From positions 186,001 to 250,000 of the forward strand of contig NZ_QLYX01000004.1 of NCBI RefSeq assembly GCF_003289645.1: a stretch of DNA of 64,000 nucleotides, given 5' to 3'. The first letter of the stretch is position 1. Every line of letters begins with the position of its first letter. Under the pieces are notes generated by a model that worked only from the letters and a program-made list of their open reading frames with translations, was not told the DNA's origin and searched no databases. Of this stretch, positions 9,244-18,236 are shown in pieces. The translations under genes and the position numbers were made by a program. The stretch comes from Actinomadura craniellae. Lineage in GTDB: Bacteria > Actinomycetota > Actinomycetes > Streptosporangiales > Streptosporangiaceae.

Positions 9244-9573
9244 TTCTTTCGACGACTGCGGAATCTCTTGGTCGCGCTGGGCGGTCATTGATCCCGCAGG
9301 GCGACCCGGACGGCCGGGCACCCTGGGGCACGCCGGCACATACAACGAACTGGCAGGATACCCAGCCGCACGGGCATGGGTCAAAGCGGGTCGTCCATGG
9401 CAGGCTCCCAGCCTTTCCCCAGTATGCCCTACCAGGGAAGGTCTCCCGGCCCGTCGGCGAGTGTGCACCGTCATAGTTCCGGGGATAGACGGCCTAGTTC
9501 TGAGGATAGTGAGCACTCTGTGCCGTCTGTGCAGGTAACGTGCCTCCATGTCCGGTCGAATCCTGGAGGTTTC
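9244..9573. other. intergenic region between divergent rplM and CAP gene
   Basis: 330 bp without a gene. It holds the rplM promoter candidate (9355-9384, minus strand), an imperfect hairpin near 9413-9441 (arms CCTTTCCCC and GGGAAGG) and the GGAGG site for the plus-strand CAP gene at 9565-9569. A plus-strand GATAGT hexamer near 9505 could be a -10 box for the CAP gene, but no convincing -35 is seen. Confidence 0.5.
9355..9384 (-). promoter_or_regulatory. rplM promoter candidate
   Basis: On the minus strand, -35 TTGACC (9384-9379), an 18-bp spacer, then -10 TATCCT (9360-9355). This fits the housekeeping sigma factor consensus and puts transcription start near 9348, about 105 nt before the rplM ATG. 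Confidence 0.55.
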
Positions 9574-10311
9574 GTGAGCAGGCCCCGCACTGGACGCGCC
9601 ATGGTCATCGGCCTCGGCGCCACCCTCGCCGTCGCCTCGGGCTTCGGCCTGGAACGAGTCGTCGACACCGGCGGGAACGCCGCGGCGACCACCCGGGTGG
9701 TCGCCGGCGACCGGCCCGCGGCCGACCCCCTCTCGGACGCCTCCCCCGCTGCCGACCCCGCCGCCGGCCCCGCCGGCCCGGCCCCCGCCCCGCCCGGCAT
9801 CGAGGCCGAACCGACGCCGCCGCTCAAGAGCCTGCGCGTCCGGCCCCGCGAGGACACCGCCGGGAACACCGGGAACGCCGGCACGCCCCAGAACCCGTCC
9901 ACCGGCGGGAGCGCGGGCGCCCCGGCGGGCGCGGCCGGGCCGGAGGGCCAGGTCGTGCGCCTCACCAACGCCGAGCGGGCCAAGGCGGGCTGCCCGGCGC
10001 TGCGCGTCGACGCGCGGCTCACCACGTCCGCCCGGCGCCACTCGGCCGACATGAAGGCCCGGAACTACTTCTCGCACACCTCGCCCAACGGAACCGACTT
10101 CGCGGCGCGGATCAGGGCCGCCGGCTACCCCAGCCCGGGCGCCGAGAACATCGCGATGGGCTACCCGACCCCGGCGGCCGTGATGAAGGGCTGGATGAAC
10201 AGTCCCGGCCACCGCGCCAACATCCTCAACTGCAAGCTGCGGGCGATCGGCACCGGAGTCGCAACCGGTGGAAGAGGCCCCTACTGGACCCAGAATTTCG
10301 GCTGGCAGTGA
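9574..10311 (+). CDS. exported CAP (SCP/PR1-like) domain protein
   Basis: Predicted extracytoplasmic protein of 245 aa. The GTG at 9574 was chosen because GGAGG sits 4-8 bp before it; the open frame extends upstream without a signal. It has a short basic N-terminus, a hydrophobic stretch (about residues 9-24, signal or anchor), and a Pro/Ala/Gly-rich linker to about residue 125. The C-terminal CAP domain has [17 protein letters not shown], the helix with [33 protein letters not shown] and [10 protein letters not shown], ending YWTQNFG. The His/Glu cavity residues of the family are present (RRHS, HTSP, AEN, GHR). The family's biochemical role in bacteria is unclear. A terminator hairpin follows at 10338-10382. 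Confidence 0.88.
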   Translation: MSRPRTGRAMVIGLGATLAVASGFGLERVVDTGGNAAATTRVVAGDRPAADPLSDASPAADPAAGPAGPAPAPPGIEAEPTPPLKSLRVRPREDTAGNTGNAGTPQNPSTGGSAGAPAGAAGPEGQVVRLTNAERAKAGCPALRVDARLTTSARRHSADMKARNYFSHTSPNGTDFAARIRAAGYPSPGAENIAMGYPTPAAVMKGWMNSPGHRANILNCKLRAIGTGVATGGRGPYWTQNFGWQ

Positions 10312-10337
10312 TCGCGCCCTGACCACCCGCTGACCTG

Positions 10338-10382
10338 GGCCGCCCGTGCCCGCGGTTCGTCATGACCGGCGGACGGGCGGCC
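10338..10382 (+). terminator. hairpin terminator after the CAP gene
   Basis: Outer 10-bp perfect stem (GGCCGCCCGT and ACGGGCGGCC) with a bulged inner stem (CCGCGGT opposite ACCGGCGG), 27 bp after the CAP stop. No U-tract follows. It separates this gene from the next plus-strand gene. Confidence 0.6.
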
Positions 10383-10449
10383 GGATCGCGTGTCAAGGTG
10401 GAGTCCGCGTCGTCCAGAGCAACGTAAAGGCAAGGATAGGCTCCCACGC

Positions 10450-11580
10450 ATGGGTTACCCGGGTGATAGAGACGGGCCCGGCGGCTGGCCCGGTGAGCAG
10501 CCGCCCTACGGCGGCGAGCCGCAGCGGCCCGACTCGGGGCCGACACACCCCTTCTCGCCGCGGCTCGGCGGTGAAGGCACCGCGGCGACCCCGTCGCCCT
10601 GGGCGCAGGATCCGCCGACCCAGCAGTACGGTTCCTCCTACGATTCCCCAGGTTACGGGTCGGACCCGTACGGTTCCGACCCCTACGGCGATCCTCCCGG
10701 CCGGTACGGCACCGGCCACCCGCAGGGGCTCGCCCAGGAGCCGCCGGACGAGCTCTACGGGACGACCGGCGAGCGGTACTTCACCGGCCCCGGCGACGAG
10801 CCCGAGGAGTACACCAGGCACCGCTCCACCCCGCCACGGCGCGAGCGCAACCGCATGCCGCTGGTCATCGGCGGTGCCGCGCTGGCCGGCGTCGTCCTCA
10901 TCGCCGGCGGGTTCGGGCTGTCCGCGGTGTTGAAGGACGACCCGGAGCCCGCGCCCGCGGCGGCCTCCGCCCCGCCCGCCACGCCCACCGCCGCGCCGAC
11001 CCCCACCACGTCGCCACAGGTCCCGCTCAACACCAAGATCAAGACCCGGACCACCGACCCGCAGGCGCTCACCTTCACCGAGATCTTCAACCGCTCCCGG
11101 TTCACCGTGAGCCGGACCCGCTACGTCATGACGGCCCGGCGGGCAGAGCGCTCCTGCGCCCGCGCCGTGAACGGCACCGCCCTGGCCACCGCGATCACCC
11201 GGGGCGGCTGCTCCCAGGTGCTGCGCGCCACCTTCGCCCGGAGCGACGGCGCCCTGGTCGGCACGGTCGGGGTGTTCAACCTGAGCACCGAGAACGCCGC
11301 CAAGCTCGCGCAGCGGGCGGGCGGCGGCAAGGACACCTACCTCCAGCCGCTGCCCGGCGGCGGGGTGACCAGGAAGATCGGCAAAGGCGCCGCGCTCGGC
11401 ACGATCTCCGTCCGCGGTCACTACCTGGTGATGACCTGGGTGCAGCGCCCCGACGGCAAGGCCGTCCCGGCCGCCCAGCACAAGGCCGTCTCGACCTTCG
11501 GTCAGCACGTGACCTGGGGCAGCAACCTCACCAAGGCGCTGCACTACCGCGGAATCGAAGGCAAGCCCTACGGGAAGTAG
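10450..11580 (+). CDS. single-pass membrane protein, disordered N-terminus (paralogue of next gene)
   Basis: Unrecognised protein, 376 aa from the ATG at 10450 (weak AAGGATAGG site upstream; earlier in-frame starts give Arg-rich, non-family sequence). Residues 1-130 are Gly/Pro/Tyr-rich and probably disordered and cytoplasmic (DPYGSDPYGDPPG). A basic stop RRERNR precedes a transmembrane helix at about 137-160 (LVIGGAALAGVVLIAGGFG). A Pro/Ala/Thr linker follows, then a globular extracytoplasmic domain of about 165 residues with two cysteines (C236, C254) spaced for a disulfide. The same C-terminal domain occurs in the next gene (QALTFTEIF here, QPLTLQEVF there). No function can be assigned. 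Confidence 0.8.
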   Translation: MGYPGDRDGPGGWPGEQPPYGGEPQRPDSGPTHPFSPRLGGEGTAATPSPWAQDPPTQQYGSSYDSPGYGSDPYGSDPYGDPPGRYGTGHPQGLAQEPPDELYGTTGERYFTGPGDEPEEYTRHRSTPPRRERNRMPLVIGGAALAGVVLIAGGFGLSAVLKDDPEPAPAAASAPPATPTAAPTPTTSPQVPLNTKIKTRTTDPQALTFTEIFNRSRFTVSRTRYVMTARRAERSCARAVNGTALATAITRGGCSQVLRATFARSDGALVGTVGVFNLSTENAAKLAQRAGGGKDTYLQPLPGGGVTRKIGKGAALGTISVRGHYLVMTWVQRPDGKAVPAAQHKAVSTFGQHVTWGSNLTKALHYRGIEGKPYGK

Positions 11581-11604
11581 CGACGATGAATACCCTGTCT
11601 ACCT

Positions 11605-13176
11605 ATGTCTGGTCGTGAGGAGACCTCGGGCGACCACCCGGCTCCCGAGTTCACGGCGCCCCCCGGCTTCGGCCAGTCCGGAGCGCCGGTCGACGCGGAG
11701 TCCCCGAGCGGGGCGCAGCAGCCGGGCCCCGGCCCACTAGAGGTACCGCCCCTCGGCGGTCCCAACACCCCCTGGTGGGCCGCTTCCGAGGACGAGAACG
11801 AGAACGCCGCCGGCCCGCCCCCCGGAACCCTGGTGGCGGGCATCGGGGTGCCCAGCGTCGACAGCCGCGGCGCCGTGCCCGCCGAACCTCTCGTCGAGCC
11901 GCCGCCGTCGGCCTACCCCGACACCGACCCCGACGGCATCCCCGTCGTCGACACCTCGAACCCGCCCGCCGAACCCTCCCCGGAGCCTCCCGCGTTCCCC
12001 GCCTCCCCCGTGCCCGAGACGGGCACCGCCGACGAATCCGCCGCGCCTCCGCAGGGCGGCCCCAAGTCCGGCCCCGAGAGCATCTGGGGGCTCCCCAAGG
12101 CCCCCGCACCACCCGCGCCGGAGCCCGCCGAAGAGGCCCCGGCCGAGCCCGCCGGCGAACCCGTGGCCGGGACCGTGCGGAGCGACGACGCCGACTCCGC
12201 GGAGACCGAGCCCGTGCAGCAGGTCGGCGCGCCCTTCCCCGAGCCCGCCGCGGAGCCGCCGGCGTCCTGGATCGCCGCGCAGGCGGCCGAATCGCGATCG
12301 TCCAGGCTCAGTTCCGAATCCAGCGATCCGCTGACCCCGGACGCGATCGTGCTGCCGCGCCGGCCCGGTTCGGGTGGTGGGAACCGGCCCGGTCCCGGCG
12401 GCGGGAAGCCGGCCTTGATCGTCCCTGCCGGGGCGCCGTCCCGGCCGGCCGCCGCACCGGCGGTGAACCGCCGTCCCCTGCTGATCGGCGGCGCGGTGCT
12501 GGCCGGGCTGCTGGTCGCGGTGTTCGCCTTCGTCGGGCTCGGCGGCGGAGACGACGAGAAGGGCCGGCAGCGGCAGGCCGGCGCCCAGGTGACGCCGGAG
12601 CCCTCCGCAGCGGCCCCCGCGGCCCCGCCCGCCTCGCCGTCCGACGTCCCGGCCCCCGTCGTCGACATCAACAACGAGCGCACCGACCGCCAGCCGCTCA
12701 CCCTCCAGGAGGTCTTCCCACCGGGACGGATCATCCTGGGCGGACGCACCTACACCCAGGACAAGACGTCCGTGAACCACCAGTGCTCGCTGGCCTCCCG
12801 GGGCGCGATGGCCGCGGCGCTCCAGCGCAACGGCTGCCGCAAGGTGGTGCGCGCCACCTACATCGACTCCAGCAGGCGGTACGCCGTCACCACCGGCGTC
12901 GCGGTGCTGCCCACCCACGCCGCCGCGCTGCGGGTCAACCAGGCCGGCGACCCCAGCCGCTACGAGTGGTTCCGGGGCATGCCCGGCGCCGTCGCCAGGA
13001 AGATGGACCAGGCCGGCGGCTTCGCCGCCAGCACCGTCCGCGGACGGTACCTGATCTACTCCTACGCGCAGTACGCCGACGGCACCAGGCTCACCGCCCG
13101 CGACACCGCGCTGCGAGCCATCGCCCGGGAGTTCATCCCCCACTTCTCCCGTCCCATCGACCAGCGCGCGGCCTAG
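11605..13176 (+). CDS. single-pass membrane protein, long acidic disordered N-terminus (paralogue of previous gene)
   Basis: Unrecognised protein of 523 aa. The first ~285 residues are Pro/Glu/Ala-rich low-complexity sequence, then a transmembrane helix at about 292-314 (LLIGGAVLAGLLVAVFAFVGLG), a charged linker, and a C-terminal domain paralogous to that of the preceding gene, with cysteines C394 and C411 in the same pattern (C, 17 residues, GC) and shared RATY/RATF and TVRGRYL/SVRGHYL blocks. It starts 24 bp after the preceding stop, so the two are probably co-transcribed. No strong Shine-Dalgarno is seen before ATG 11605. It converges with truA, leaving 9 bp between stops. Confidence 0.8.
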   Translation: MSGREETSGDHPAPEFTAPPGFGQSGAPVDAESPSGAQQPGPGPLEVPPLGGPNTPWWAASEDENENAAGPPPGTLVAGIGVPSVDSRGAVPAEPLVEPPPSAYPDTDPDGIPVVDTSNPPAEPSPEPPAFPASPVPETGTADESAAPPQGGPKSGPESIWGLPKAPAPPAPEPAEEAPAEPAGEPVAGTVRSDDADSAETEPVQQVGAPFPEPAAEPPASWIAAQAAESRSSRLSSESSDPLTPDAIVLPRRPGSGGGNRPGPGGGKPALIVPAGAPSRPAAAPAVNRRPLLIGGAVLAGLLVAVFAFVGLGGGDDEKGRQRQAGAQVTPEPSAAAPAAPPASPSDVPAPVVDINNERTDRQPLTLQEVFPPGRIILGGRTYTQDKTSVNHQCSLASRGAMAAALQRNGCRKVVRATYIDSSRRYAVTTGVAVLPTHAAALRVNQAGDPSRYEWFRGMPGAVARKMDQAGGFAASTVRGRYLIYSYAQYADGTRLTARDTALRAIAREFIPHFSRPIDQRAA

Positions 13177-13185
13177 GCCGGCGCC

Positions 13186-14040
13186 TCAGGGCACGGGGAG
13201 GGTACGGACCCGGCGGGTCTCCTGGGCTCGCCGGGCGAGGTCCTCGTCGCCCGGATAGCGGATCTCCTCCAGCGACAGCCCGTGCGCCGGAGCCACGTTG
13301 ACCGCCGAATCGCGGACCTGGGCGGACAGCACCTCGGCGGGCCAGTCGATGTCGCGCCGCCCGTCGCCGACCACCAGCAGCGCGCCCACCAGGGCCCGCA
13401 CCATCGAGTGGCAGAACGCGTCGGCCTCCACCGTGGCGGTCACGATGCCCCGCCCCCGGCTGTCGGCCCCGGCGGCGGGCTCCTCCCGGGCCCACTCGAA
13501 CCGCAGTAGCCGCCTGATGGAGGTGGCGCCCTCGCGCCGCCGGCAGAAGGCGGCGAAGTCGTGCTCGCCGACCAGCCGGGCCGCGGCGGCGTTCATCCGG
13601 CCCAGGTCGAGCGGGCGAGGGTGCCACAGCACGTCGTGCCGGCGCAGCGGATCGACGCCCATCGGGTCGTCCCCCACCCGGTACGCGTAGCGGCGCGACA
13701 GCGCGGAGAACCGGGCGTCGAAGCCGTCGGGCGCCACCGCGACCCGGCGGACCCGCACGTCCGGCGGCAGCAACCGGGCCAGCCGGCGCGGCATGGTGTC
13801 GTTGACGGTGGTGTAGGCGGCCATCGGGACGACGACGTGCGCCACCTGGCCGCGGGCGTGCACCCCGGCGTCCGTCCGGCCCGCCACGGTGAGCACGGGC
13901 GGGGGGTCGAGCCGCAGCAGCCGGCCCAGCGCGTCCTCGATCACGCCCTGGACGGTGCGCTGCTCGGGCTGGCGGGCCCAGCCGGCGAAATCCGACCCGT
14001 CGTAGCCGATGTCGAGGCGGAGGCGTACCAGGGCGGTCAT
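13186..14040 (-). CDS. truA: tRNA pseudouridine(38-40) synthase
   Basis: Isomerises uridines 38-40 in tRNA anticodon arms. 284 aa. Catalytic Asp57 lies in GRTDAGVHA (54-62), with the N-terminal [17 protein letters not shown] and later RRYAYRV and HDFAAFCRR motifs in the expected order. Length and motifs are normal. It follows rplQ on the same strand at the end of the alpha operon, but the rplQ terminator hairpin (14062-14095) lies in the 78-bp gap, so expression depends on read-through or on a weak promoter. rplQ-truA adjacency is common in bacteria. Confidence 0.96.
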   Translation of the reverse strand: MTALVRLRLDIGYDGSDFAGWARQPEQRTVQGVIEDALGRLLRLDPPPVLTVAGRTDAGVHARGQVAHVVVPMAAYTTVNDTMPRRLARLLPPDVRVRRVAVAPDGFDARFSALSRRYAYRVGDDPMGVDPLRRHDVLWHPRPLDLGRMNAAAARLVGEHDFAAFCRRREGATSIRRLLRFEWAREEPAAGADSRGRGIVTATVEADAFCHSMVRALVGALLVVGDGRRDIDWPAEVLSAQVRDSAVNVAPAHGLSLEEIRYPGDEDLARRAQETRRVRTLPVP

Positions 14041-14061
14041 CTCGTCAGTCTCCCAAACATC

Positions 14062-14095
14062 GGGCCCGCCGTCCCGTAGCGGGAACGGCGGGCCC
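14062..14095 (-). terminator. hairpin terminator after rplQ
   Basis: Arms GGGCCCGCCGTCCCG and CGGGAACGGCGGGCCC pair over 15 bp with one bulged base and a 3-nt loop, about 24 bp after the rplQ stop. It likely ends the alpha operon, with truA beyond it. Confidence 0.65.
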
Positions 14096-14118
14096 TGTTC
14101 GCGGCGCGAGCGCGCCGG

Positions 14119-14622
14119 TTACTTCTCGGTGCCCTCGGCGGACTTCGCCTCGGCCGCTTCGGTCTCCTCGACCTCCGCGCTCTCGGCCTCCGTCGCCTCC
14201 GGCTCGGCCGGCTTCGACTCGGGCGCCGGCTCGGCCTTGGGGGCGGCCTTGGTGGTGGACACGGTCAGCGCCTCCACCAGCTCGATCACGGCCATCGGAG
14301 CGTTGTCGCCCCGGCGCGGACCGATCTTGGTGATCCGGGTGTAGCCCCCGGGACGGTTCTCGAACCGCTCCGCGATCTCGGTGAAGAGGCCGTGCACGAC
14401 GCCCTTGTCCCGGATGACCGCCGCGACCTGGCGGCGGTTGTGCAGATCGCCCTTCTTGGCCTTGGTGATCAGCTTCTCCGCGTACGGACGAAGCCGCCGG
14501 GCCTTGGCCTCGGTGGTCGTGATCCGGCCGTGCTCGAACAGCGACGTGGCGAGGTTCGCCAGGATCAGCCGCTCGTGCGCCGGGCTACCGCCGAGGCGGG
14601 CGCCCTTGGTGGGCTTGGGCAT
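14119..14622 (-). CDS. rplQ: 50S ribosomal protein L17
   Basis: 50S protein near the exit tunnel. 167 aa: a conserved core ([49 protein letters not shown]) of about 118 residues, then an Ala/Glu-rich acidic C-terminal tail of about 50 residues that E. coli L17 lacks; such tails are usual in actinobacterial L17. It is the last ribosomal gene of the alpha operon, 63 bp after rpoA, and is followed by a terminator hairpin. Confidence 0.97.
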   Translation of the reverse strand: MPKPTKGARLGGSPAHERLILANLATSLFEHGRITTTEAKARRLRPYAEKLITKAKKGDLHNRRQVAAVIRDKGVVHGLFTEIAERFENRPGGYTRITKIGPRRGDNAPMAVIELVEALTVSTTKAAPKAEPAPESKPAEPEATEAESAEVEETEAAEAKSAEGTEK

Positions 14623-14685
14623 CGTCGTTCCTTCCTGGTCCGGCCGTATCAGGTACCGGATCAGTTCATGGCCATGCGGCCGGGG

Positions 14686-15699
14686 TCAGTACTGCTCGGT
14701 CTCGGCGTAGCTCTGGTCGTCGTCGCCGTAGTTGTCGGCCGCCGCGCTCGGGTCGAACCCGGGCGGGGAGTCCTTCAGCGACAGGCCCATGTCGTTGAGC
14801 TTCTGCTTGACCTCTTCGATCGACTTGGCGCCGAAATTCCTTATATCGAGGAGGTCCTGCTCGCTGCGGGCCACCAGCTCACCCACGGAGTGGATGCCCT
14901 CGCGCTTGAGGCAGTTGTAGGAGCGGACCGTGAGGTTCAGCTCCTCGATCGGCAACGCCAGGTCGGCCGCCAGGGCGGCGTCCGTCGGGGACGGGCCCAT
15001 GTCGATGCCCTCGGCCTCGACGTTGAGCTCGCGGGCCAGCCCGAACAGCTCGACCAGGGTCTTACCGGCGCTGGCCACCGAGTCGCGGGGCAGCATCGAC
15101 TGCTTGGTCTCGACGTCCAGGATGAGCCGGTCGAAGTCGGTGCGCTGCTCGACTCGGGTCGCCTCGACCTTGTAGGTGACCTTGAGAACGGGCGAGTAGA
15201 TCGAGTCGATCGGAATCCGGCCGATCTCCTGGCCGGGCTGCTTGTTCTGCGCGGCGGAGACGTAACCGCGGCCGCGCTCGACCGTCAGCTCCATCTCCAG
15301 CTTCGCCTTGTTGTTCAGGGTGGCGATGCGCAGGTCGGGGTTGTGCACCTCGACGCCGGCCGGCGGCGCGATGTCGGCCGCGGTGACCTCACCGGGGCCC
15401 TGCTTGCGCAGGTACATCACGACGGGCTCGTCGTGCTCGGAGGAGACGACGAGTTCCTTGAGGTTCAGGATGATGTCGGTGACGTCCTCCTTGACGCCCG
15501 GCACGGTGGAGAACTCGTGCAGGACGCCCTCGATCCGGATGCTGGTCACAGCCGCACCGGGAATCGAGGAGAGCAGGGTACGACGCAGCGAGTTGCCGAT
15601 CGTGTAGCCGAAGCCCGGCTCCAGCGGCTCGATGGTGAACCGCGACCGGTACTCGTCGACCTGCTCTTCGGAGAGAGTGGGACGCTGAGCGATGAGCAT
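14686..15699 (-). CDS. rpoA: DNA-directed RNA polymerase subunit alpha
   Basis: Assembly platform of RNA polymerase; its C-terminal domain contacts UP elements and activators. 337 aa. N-terminal domain: [34 protein letters not shown]-terminal domain: [48 protein letters not shown] pattern (quoted in part: [21 protein letters not shown]). An acidic tail ends [12 protein letters not shown]. The gene lies between rpsD and rplQ; a perfect 14-bp hairpin at 15756-15794 separates it from rpsD. Confidence 0.98.
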   Translation of the reverse strand: MLIAQRPTLSEEQVDEYRSRFTIEPLEPGFGYTIGNSLRRTLLSSIPGAAVTSIRIEGVLHEFSTVPGVKEDVTDIILNLKELVVSSEHDEPVVMYLRKQGPGEVTAADIAPPAGVEVHNPDLRIATLNNKAKLEMELTVERGRGYVSAAQNKQPGQEIGRIPIDSIYSPVLKVTYKVEATRVEQRTDFDRLILDVETKQSMLPRDSVASAGKTLVELFGLARELNVEAEGIDMGPSPTDAALAADLALPIEELNLTVRSYNCLKREGIHSVGELVARSEQDLLDIRNFGAKSIEEVKQKLNDMGLSLKDSPPGFDPSAAADNYGDDDQSYAETEQY

Positions 15700-15755
15700 G
15701 TGAATTCCTCACATTCCGCGACGCCCGCCATATGACGCCGCTGGAGATTACGTAC

Positions 15756-15794
15756 CCCTCCCCATCTGAAACCTACGTATTCAGATGGGGAGGG
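15756..15794 (-). other. perfect hairpin between rpsD and rpoA
   Basis: Arms CCCTCCCCATCTGA and TCAGATGGGGAGGG pair perfectly over 14 bp around an 11-nt loop, 10 bp beyond the rpsD stop and 57 bp before the rpoA start. It resembles the window's terminators but is inside the alpha operon, so it may be an attenuator, an mRNA-processing site or a 3'-end stabiliser for the upstream ribosomal genes. No U-tract follows on the minus strand. Confidence 0.6.
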
Positions 15795-15804
15795 TCGTGA
15801 GCCC

Positions 15805-16431
15805 TTACTTGGAGTAGAGCTCGACGATCAGCTGCTCCTGGACCGGCGTGTCGATCTGCTGCCGGACCGGGAGGGCGTGCACGAGGACGCGCATCCGGTC
15901 GGCGATGACCTCCAGCCACGCCGGCACGGGACGCTCGCCGGCCTCGGCCCGGGCCACCACGAACGGGGTGTCCTCCAGGGACTTCTGCCGAACCTCGATG
16001 ATGTCGGCCTCGCTCACCAGGAAGGACGGGATGTCGACCTTCCTGCCGTTGACCCGGAAGTGGCCGTGGCGGATGAGCTGACGGGCCATGTCGCGGGACT
16101 TCGCGAAGCCCGCGCGGTAGACCACGTTGTCGAGGCGGCGCTCCAGCAGGGTCAGCAGGTTCTCACCCGTCTTGCCCTGCCGGCGGTTGGCCTCGTCGTA
16201 GTAGTTGCGGAACTGCCGCTCCAGCACGCCGTAGATGCGGCGGGCCTTCTGCTTCTCCCGAAGCTGGAGCAGGTACTCGGTCTCCTTGGGCCGACCGCGG
16301 CCGTGCTCACCCGGAGGGTAGGGCCGGTTCTCGATCGGGCACTTGGGACTTTCGCACTTGCTGCCCTTGAGGAACAGCTTCATCTTCTCGCGACGGCAGA
16401 GCTTGCAGTCGGCGCCGGTGTAACGAGCCAT
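15805..16431 (-). CDS. rpsD: 30S ribosomal protein S4
   Basis: 16S rRNA primary-binding protein. 208 aa: N-terminal [23 protein letters not shown] with a zinc-type cysteine set (CKLC, then CESPKC, i.e. C9, C12, C26, C31), followed by the S4 RNA-binding domain ([22 protein letters not shown]). The intact Cys4 set makes this the zinc-binding form. In E. coli S4 autoregulates the alpha operon; whether it does here is not shown. Downstream sits the 15756-15794 hairpin. Confidence 0.97.
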   Translation of the reverse strand: MARYTGADCKLCRREKMKLFLKGSKCESPKCPIENRPYPPGEHGRGRPKETEYLLQLREKQKARRIYGVLERQFRNYYDEANRRQGKTGENLLTLLERRLDNVVYRAGFAKSRDMARQLIRHGHFRVNGRKVDIPSFLVSEADIIEVRQKSLEDTPFVVARAEAGERPVPAWLEVIADRMRVLVHALPVRQQIDTPVQEQLIVELYSK

Positions 16432-16445
16432 CTCTTTATCTCTCC

Positions 16446-16847
16446 TCAGACCCGGCGGCGCTTCGGCGGGCGGCAGCCGTTGTGCGGCACTGGCGTGACG
16501 TCCTGGATCGAGCCCACCTCAAGGCCGGTCGCCTGCAGCGACCGGATGGCGGTCTCGCGGCCCGAGCCCGGGCCCTTCACGAAGACGTCGACCTTGCGCA
16601 TGCCGTGCTCCATGGCCCGGCGGGCGCACGCCTCGGCGGCCTGCTGGGCGGCGAACGGCGTGGACTTGCGCGAACCCTTGAAGCCCACGTGGCCGGAGGA
16701 GGCCCAGGCGATCACGTTCCCGTTCGGGTCGGTGATCGTGACGATCGTGTTGTTGAACGTGCTCTTGATGTGGGCGTGCCCGTGAGCGACGTTCTTCTTT
16801 TCCTTGCGGCGCACCTTTTTGGCGCCGACACGGCTCTTGGGAGGCAT
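16446..16847 (-). CDS. rpsK: 30S ribosomal protein S11
   Basis: Platform protein of the 30S subunit contacting the mRNA Shine-Dalgarno helix. 133 aa, normal length. A basic N-terminus ([27 protein letters not shown]) leads into the conserved [29 protein letters not shown] region and the C-terminal [18 protein letters not shown] end (both paraphrased from longer blocks). It lies between rpsM and rpsD in the alpha operon with short spacers (56 bp and 14 bp) and an identifiable SD upstream (AGAG). Confidence 0.97.
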   Translation of the reverse strand: MPPKSRVGAKKVRRKEKKNVAHGHAHIKSTFNNTIVTITDPNGNVIAWASSGHVGFKGSRKSTPFAAQQAAEACARRAMEHGMRKVDVFVKGPGSGRETAIRSLQATGLEVGSIQDVTPVPHNGCRPPKRRRV

Positions 16848-16903
16848 CTGCTCTCTTTACTCCTGAGGTCGTCGATCCGGAGCGCCGCAGGGCGGCGGCC
16901 GGA

Positions 16904-17284
16904 CTACTTCTTGCCGGCCTTCTTCTTGCCGGCCACGGTCTTCTTCTTGCCCTTGCGGGTGCGCGCGTTGGTCTGCGTGCGCTGGCCGTGGACGGGAAGA
17001 CCACGGCGGTGCCGGATGCCCTGGTAGCACCCGATCTCGATCTTGCGTCGGATGTCGGCCTGGACCTCACGCCGCAGGTCACCCTCGACCTTGTAGTTCG
17101 TGTCGATCCAGTCGCGGAGCTTCACCAGCTCCTCGTCGCCGAGCTGGTGCACCCGCAGGTCACCGCTGATGCCGGTCTCCCGCAGGGTCTCCAGGGCACG
17201 GGTACGGCCAACGCCGTAGATGTAAGTGAGAGCGACCTCCAGGCGCTTATCGCGCGGGAGGTCGACGCCAACGAGGCGTGCCAT
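16904..17284 (-). CDS. rpsM: 30S ribosomal protein S13
   Basis: Head protein forming intersubunit bridge B1 and contacting P-site tRNA. 126 aa with [29 protein letters not shown] (helix-two-turn-helix core), [14 protein letters not shown], and a Lys-rich tail ([17 protein letters not shown]) that enters the decoding region. Length is normal for actinobacteria. It follows rpmJ after 148 bp, the longest gap within the operon; that gap contains a short perfect CCGGGG/CCCCGG hairpin near 17363-17378. Confidence 0.97.
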   Translation of the reverse strand: MARLVGVDLPRDKRLEVALTYIYGVGRTRALETLRETGISGDLRVHQLGDEELVKLRDWIDTNYKVEGDLRREVQADIRRKIEIGCYQGIRHRRGLPVHGQRTQTNARTRKGKKKTVAGKKKAGKK

Positions 17285-17432
17285 CGTCGGGCAGTTCCCT
17301 TCATGTCGCGGAGGTCCTGCACGACGCTCCGCACCCTGCCCGAGTGCGGCCCCGGCCTCCGTCCGGGGGTCTCCCCGGCCGGCTCGTGCCGTTCCGGGGA
17401 TCGCGACGCGCTGTATTGCCTGCGGCGGGGTG

Positions 17433-17546
17433 TCAGCCCTGCCGCTGCTTGTGCCGCGGGTCGGAGCAGATCACCATGACCCGACCGTGGCGCCGGATGA
17501 CCCGGCACTTGTTGCAGATCTTCTTGACGCTCGGCTTGACCTTCAC
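17433..17546 (-). CDS. rpmJ: 50S ribosomal protein L36 (zinc-binding form)
   Basis: Smallest 50S protein, 37 aa, starting at the GTG at 17546 with GGAGA upstream. Zinc ligands are all present (C11, C14, C27, H32), so this is the C+ paralogue, the form usually repressed or replaced under zinc limitation in actinobacteria. The open frame extends upstream to about 17627, but those residues are not family-like. It lies between infA and rpsM in the alpha operon. Confidence 0.95.
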   Translation of the reverse strand: MKVKPSVKKICNKCRVIRRHGRVMVICSDPRHKQRQG

Positions 17547-17637
17547 TGGGTCTCCATTGCGATTCGCGGCCGGTCGGCCGCCACCACAAAGGGTCACCCC
17601 CACGCCGCCGGGACGAGGGGAAGGCAACCCCAGTGGA

Positions 17638-17859
17638 CTACTTGTACCGGTAGACGATCCGACCGCGCGTGAGGTCGTAGGGGCTCAACTCCACGACGAC
17701 GCGGTCGTCCGGCAGGATACGGATGTAGTGCATCCGCATCTTGCCGCTGATGTGGGCGAGCACCTTGTGCCCGTTGTCCAGCTCCACCCGGAACATGGCG
17801 TTCGGAAGGGACTCGACGACGGTGCCCTCGATTTCGATGGCCCCCTCTTTCTTGGGCAT
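17638..17859 (-). CDS. infA: translation initiation factor IF-1
   Basis: Binds the 30S A site during initiation. 73 aa, a single S1/OB-fold: [40 protein letters not shown], and [23 protein letters not shown] (blocks shortened). The sequence is complete and canonical. First gene of the alpha operon here, with a promoter candidate at 18006-18035. In many actinobacteria map lies directly upstream; here a DUF1707 gene and an opposite-strand HTH gene intervene. Confidence 0.97.
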   Translation of the reverse strand: MPKKEGAIEIEGTVVESLPNAMFRVELDNGHKVLAHISGKMRMHYIRILPDDRVVVELSPYDLTRGRIVYRYK

Positions 17860-18236
17860 ATCCTCCGCGCTTTGCTGCTCGGCTCATCTGGGATCGGCCC
17901 ATGCAGGACTCATCTCACCGGAAGAGGTGCAGCGGGACCTGCCATCCCCCACTCCGCCAGGCGCATCGGCGCACGCGGAACAGTCAAGGGGTGGACCGTC
18001 AAAGGAGTCTACGTCACCGGAGCGGAGAATGTGAAATCGTGGCCACGCCCACACACCGGTGACCGGCTCGGCCCGGGAGGTCGTACGGCTGCCACCAGCT
18101 TAACGCCTCGCCGAACGAACCCCTACGTCGTTTCCCCTCGGCACCGCGGGTTGTACCTTTTTCCACACGGGCACGTATGTCGCGCGGGCCGATGCGGCGG
18201 GGCCGCCCGCCCAGGAGGATCCGAAGGAGGATCGGC
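17860..18236. other. intergenic region between infA and the divergent HTH gene
   Basis: 377 bp without a gene. It holds the minus-strand alpha-operon promoter candidate (18006-18035), a second minus-strand TTGACT near 17985 lacking a good -10, a plus-strand TTGTAC at 18151 followed by TATGTC near 18176 (possible promoter for the HTH gene), and the strong AAGGAGG site at 18224-18230 for that gene. Confidence 0.5.
18006..18035 (-). promoter_or_regulatory. infA (alpha operon) promoter candidate
   Basis: Minus strand: -35 TTCACA (18035-18030), 18-bp spacer, -10 TAGACT (18011-18006). The predicted start is near 17999, leaving a leader of about 140 nt before the infA ATG at 17859. Confidence 0.45.
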
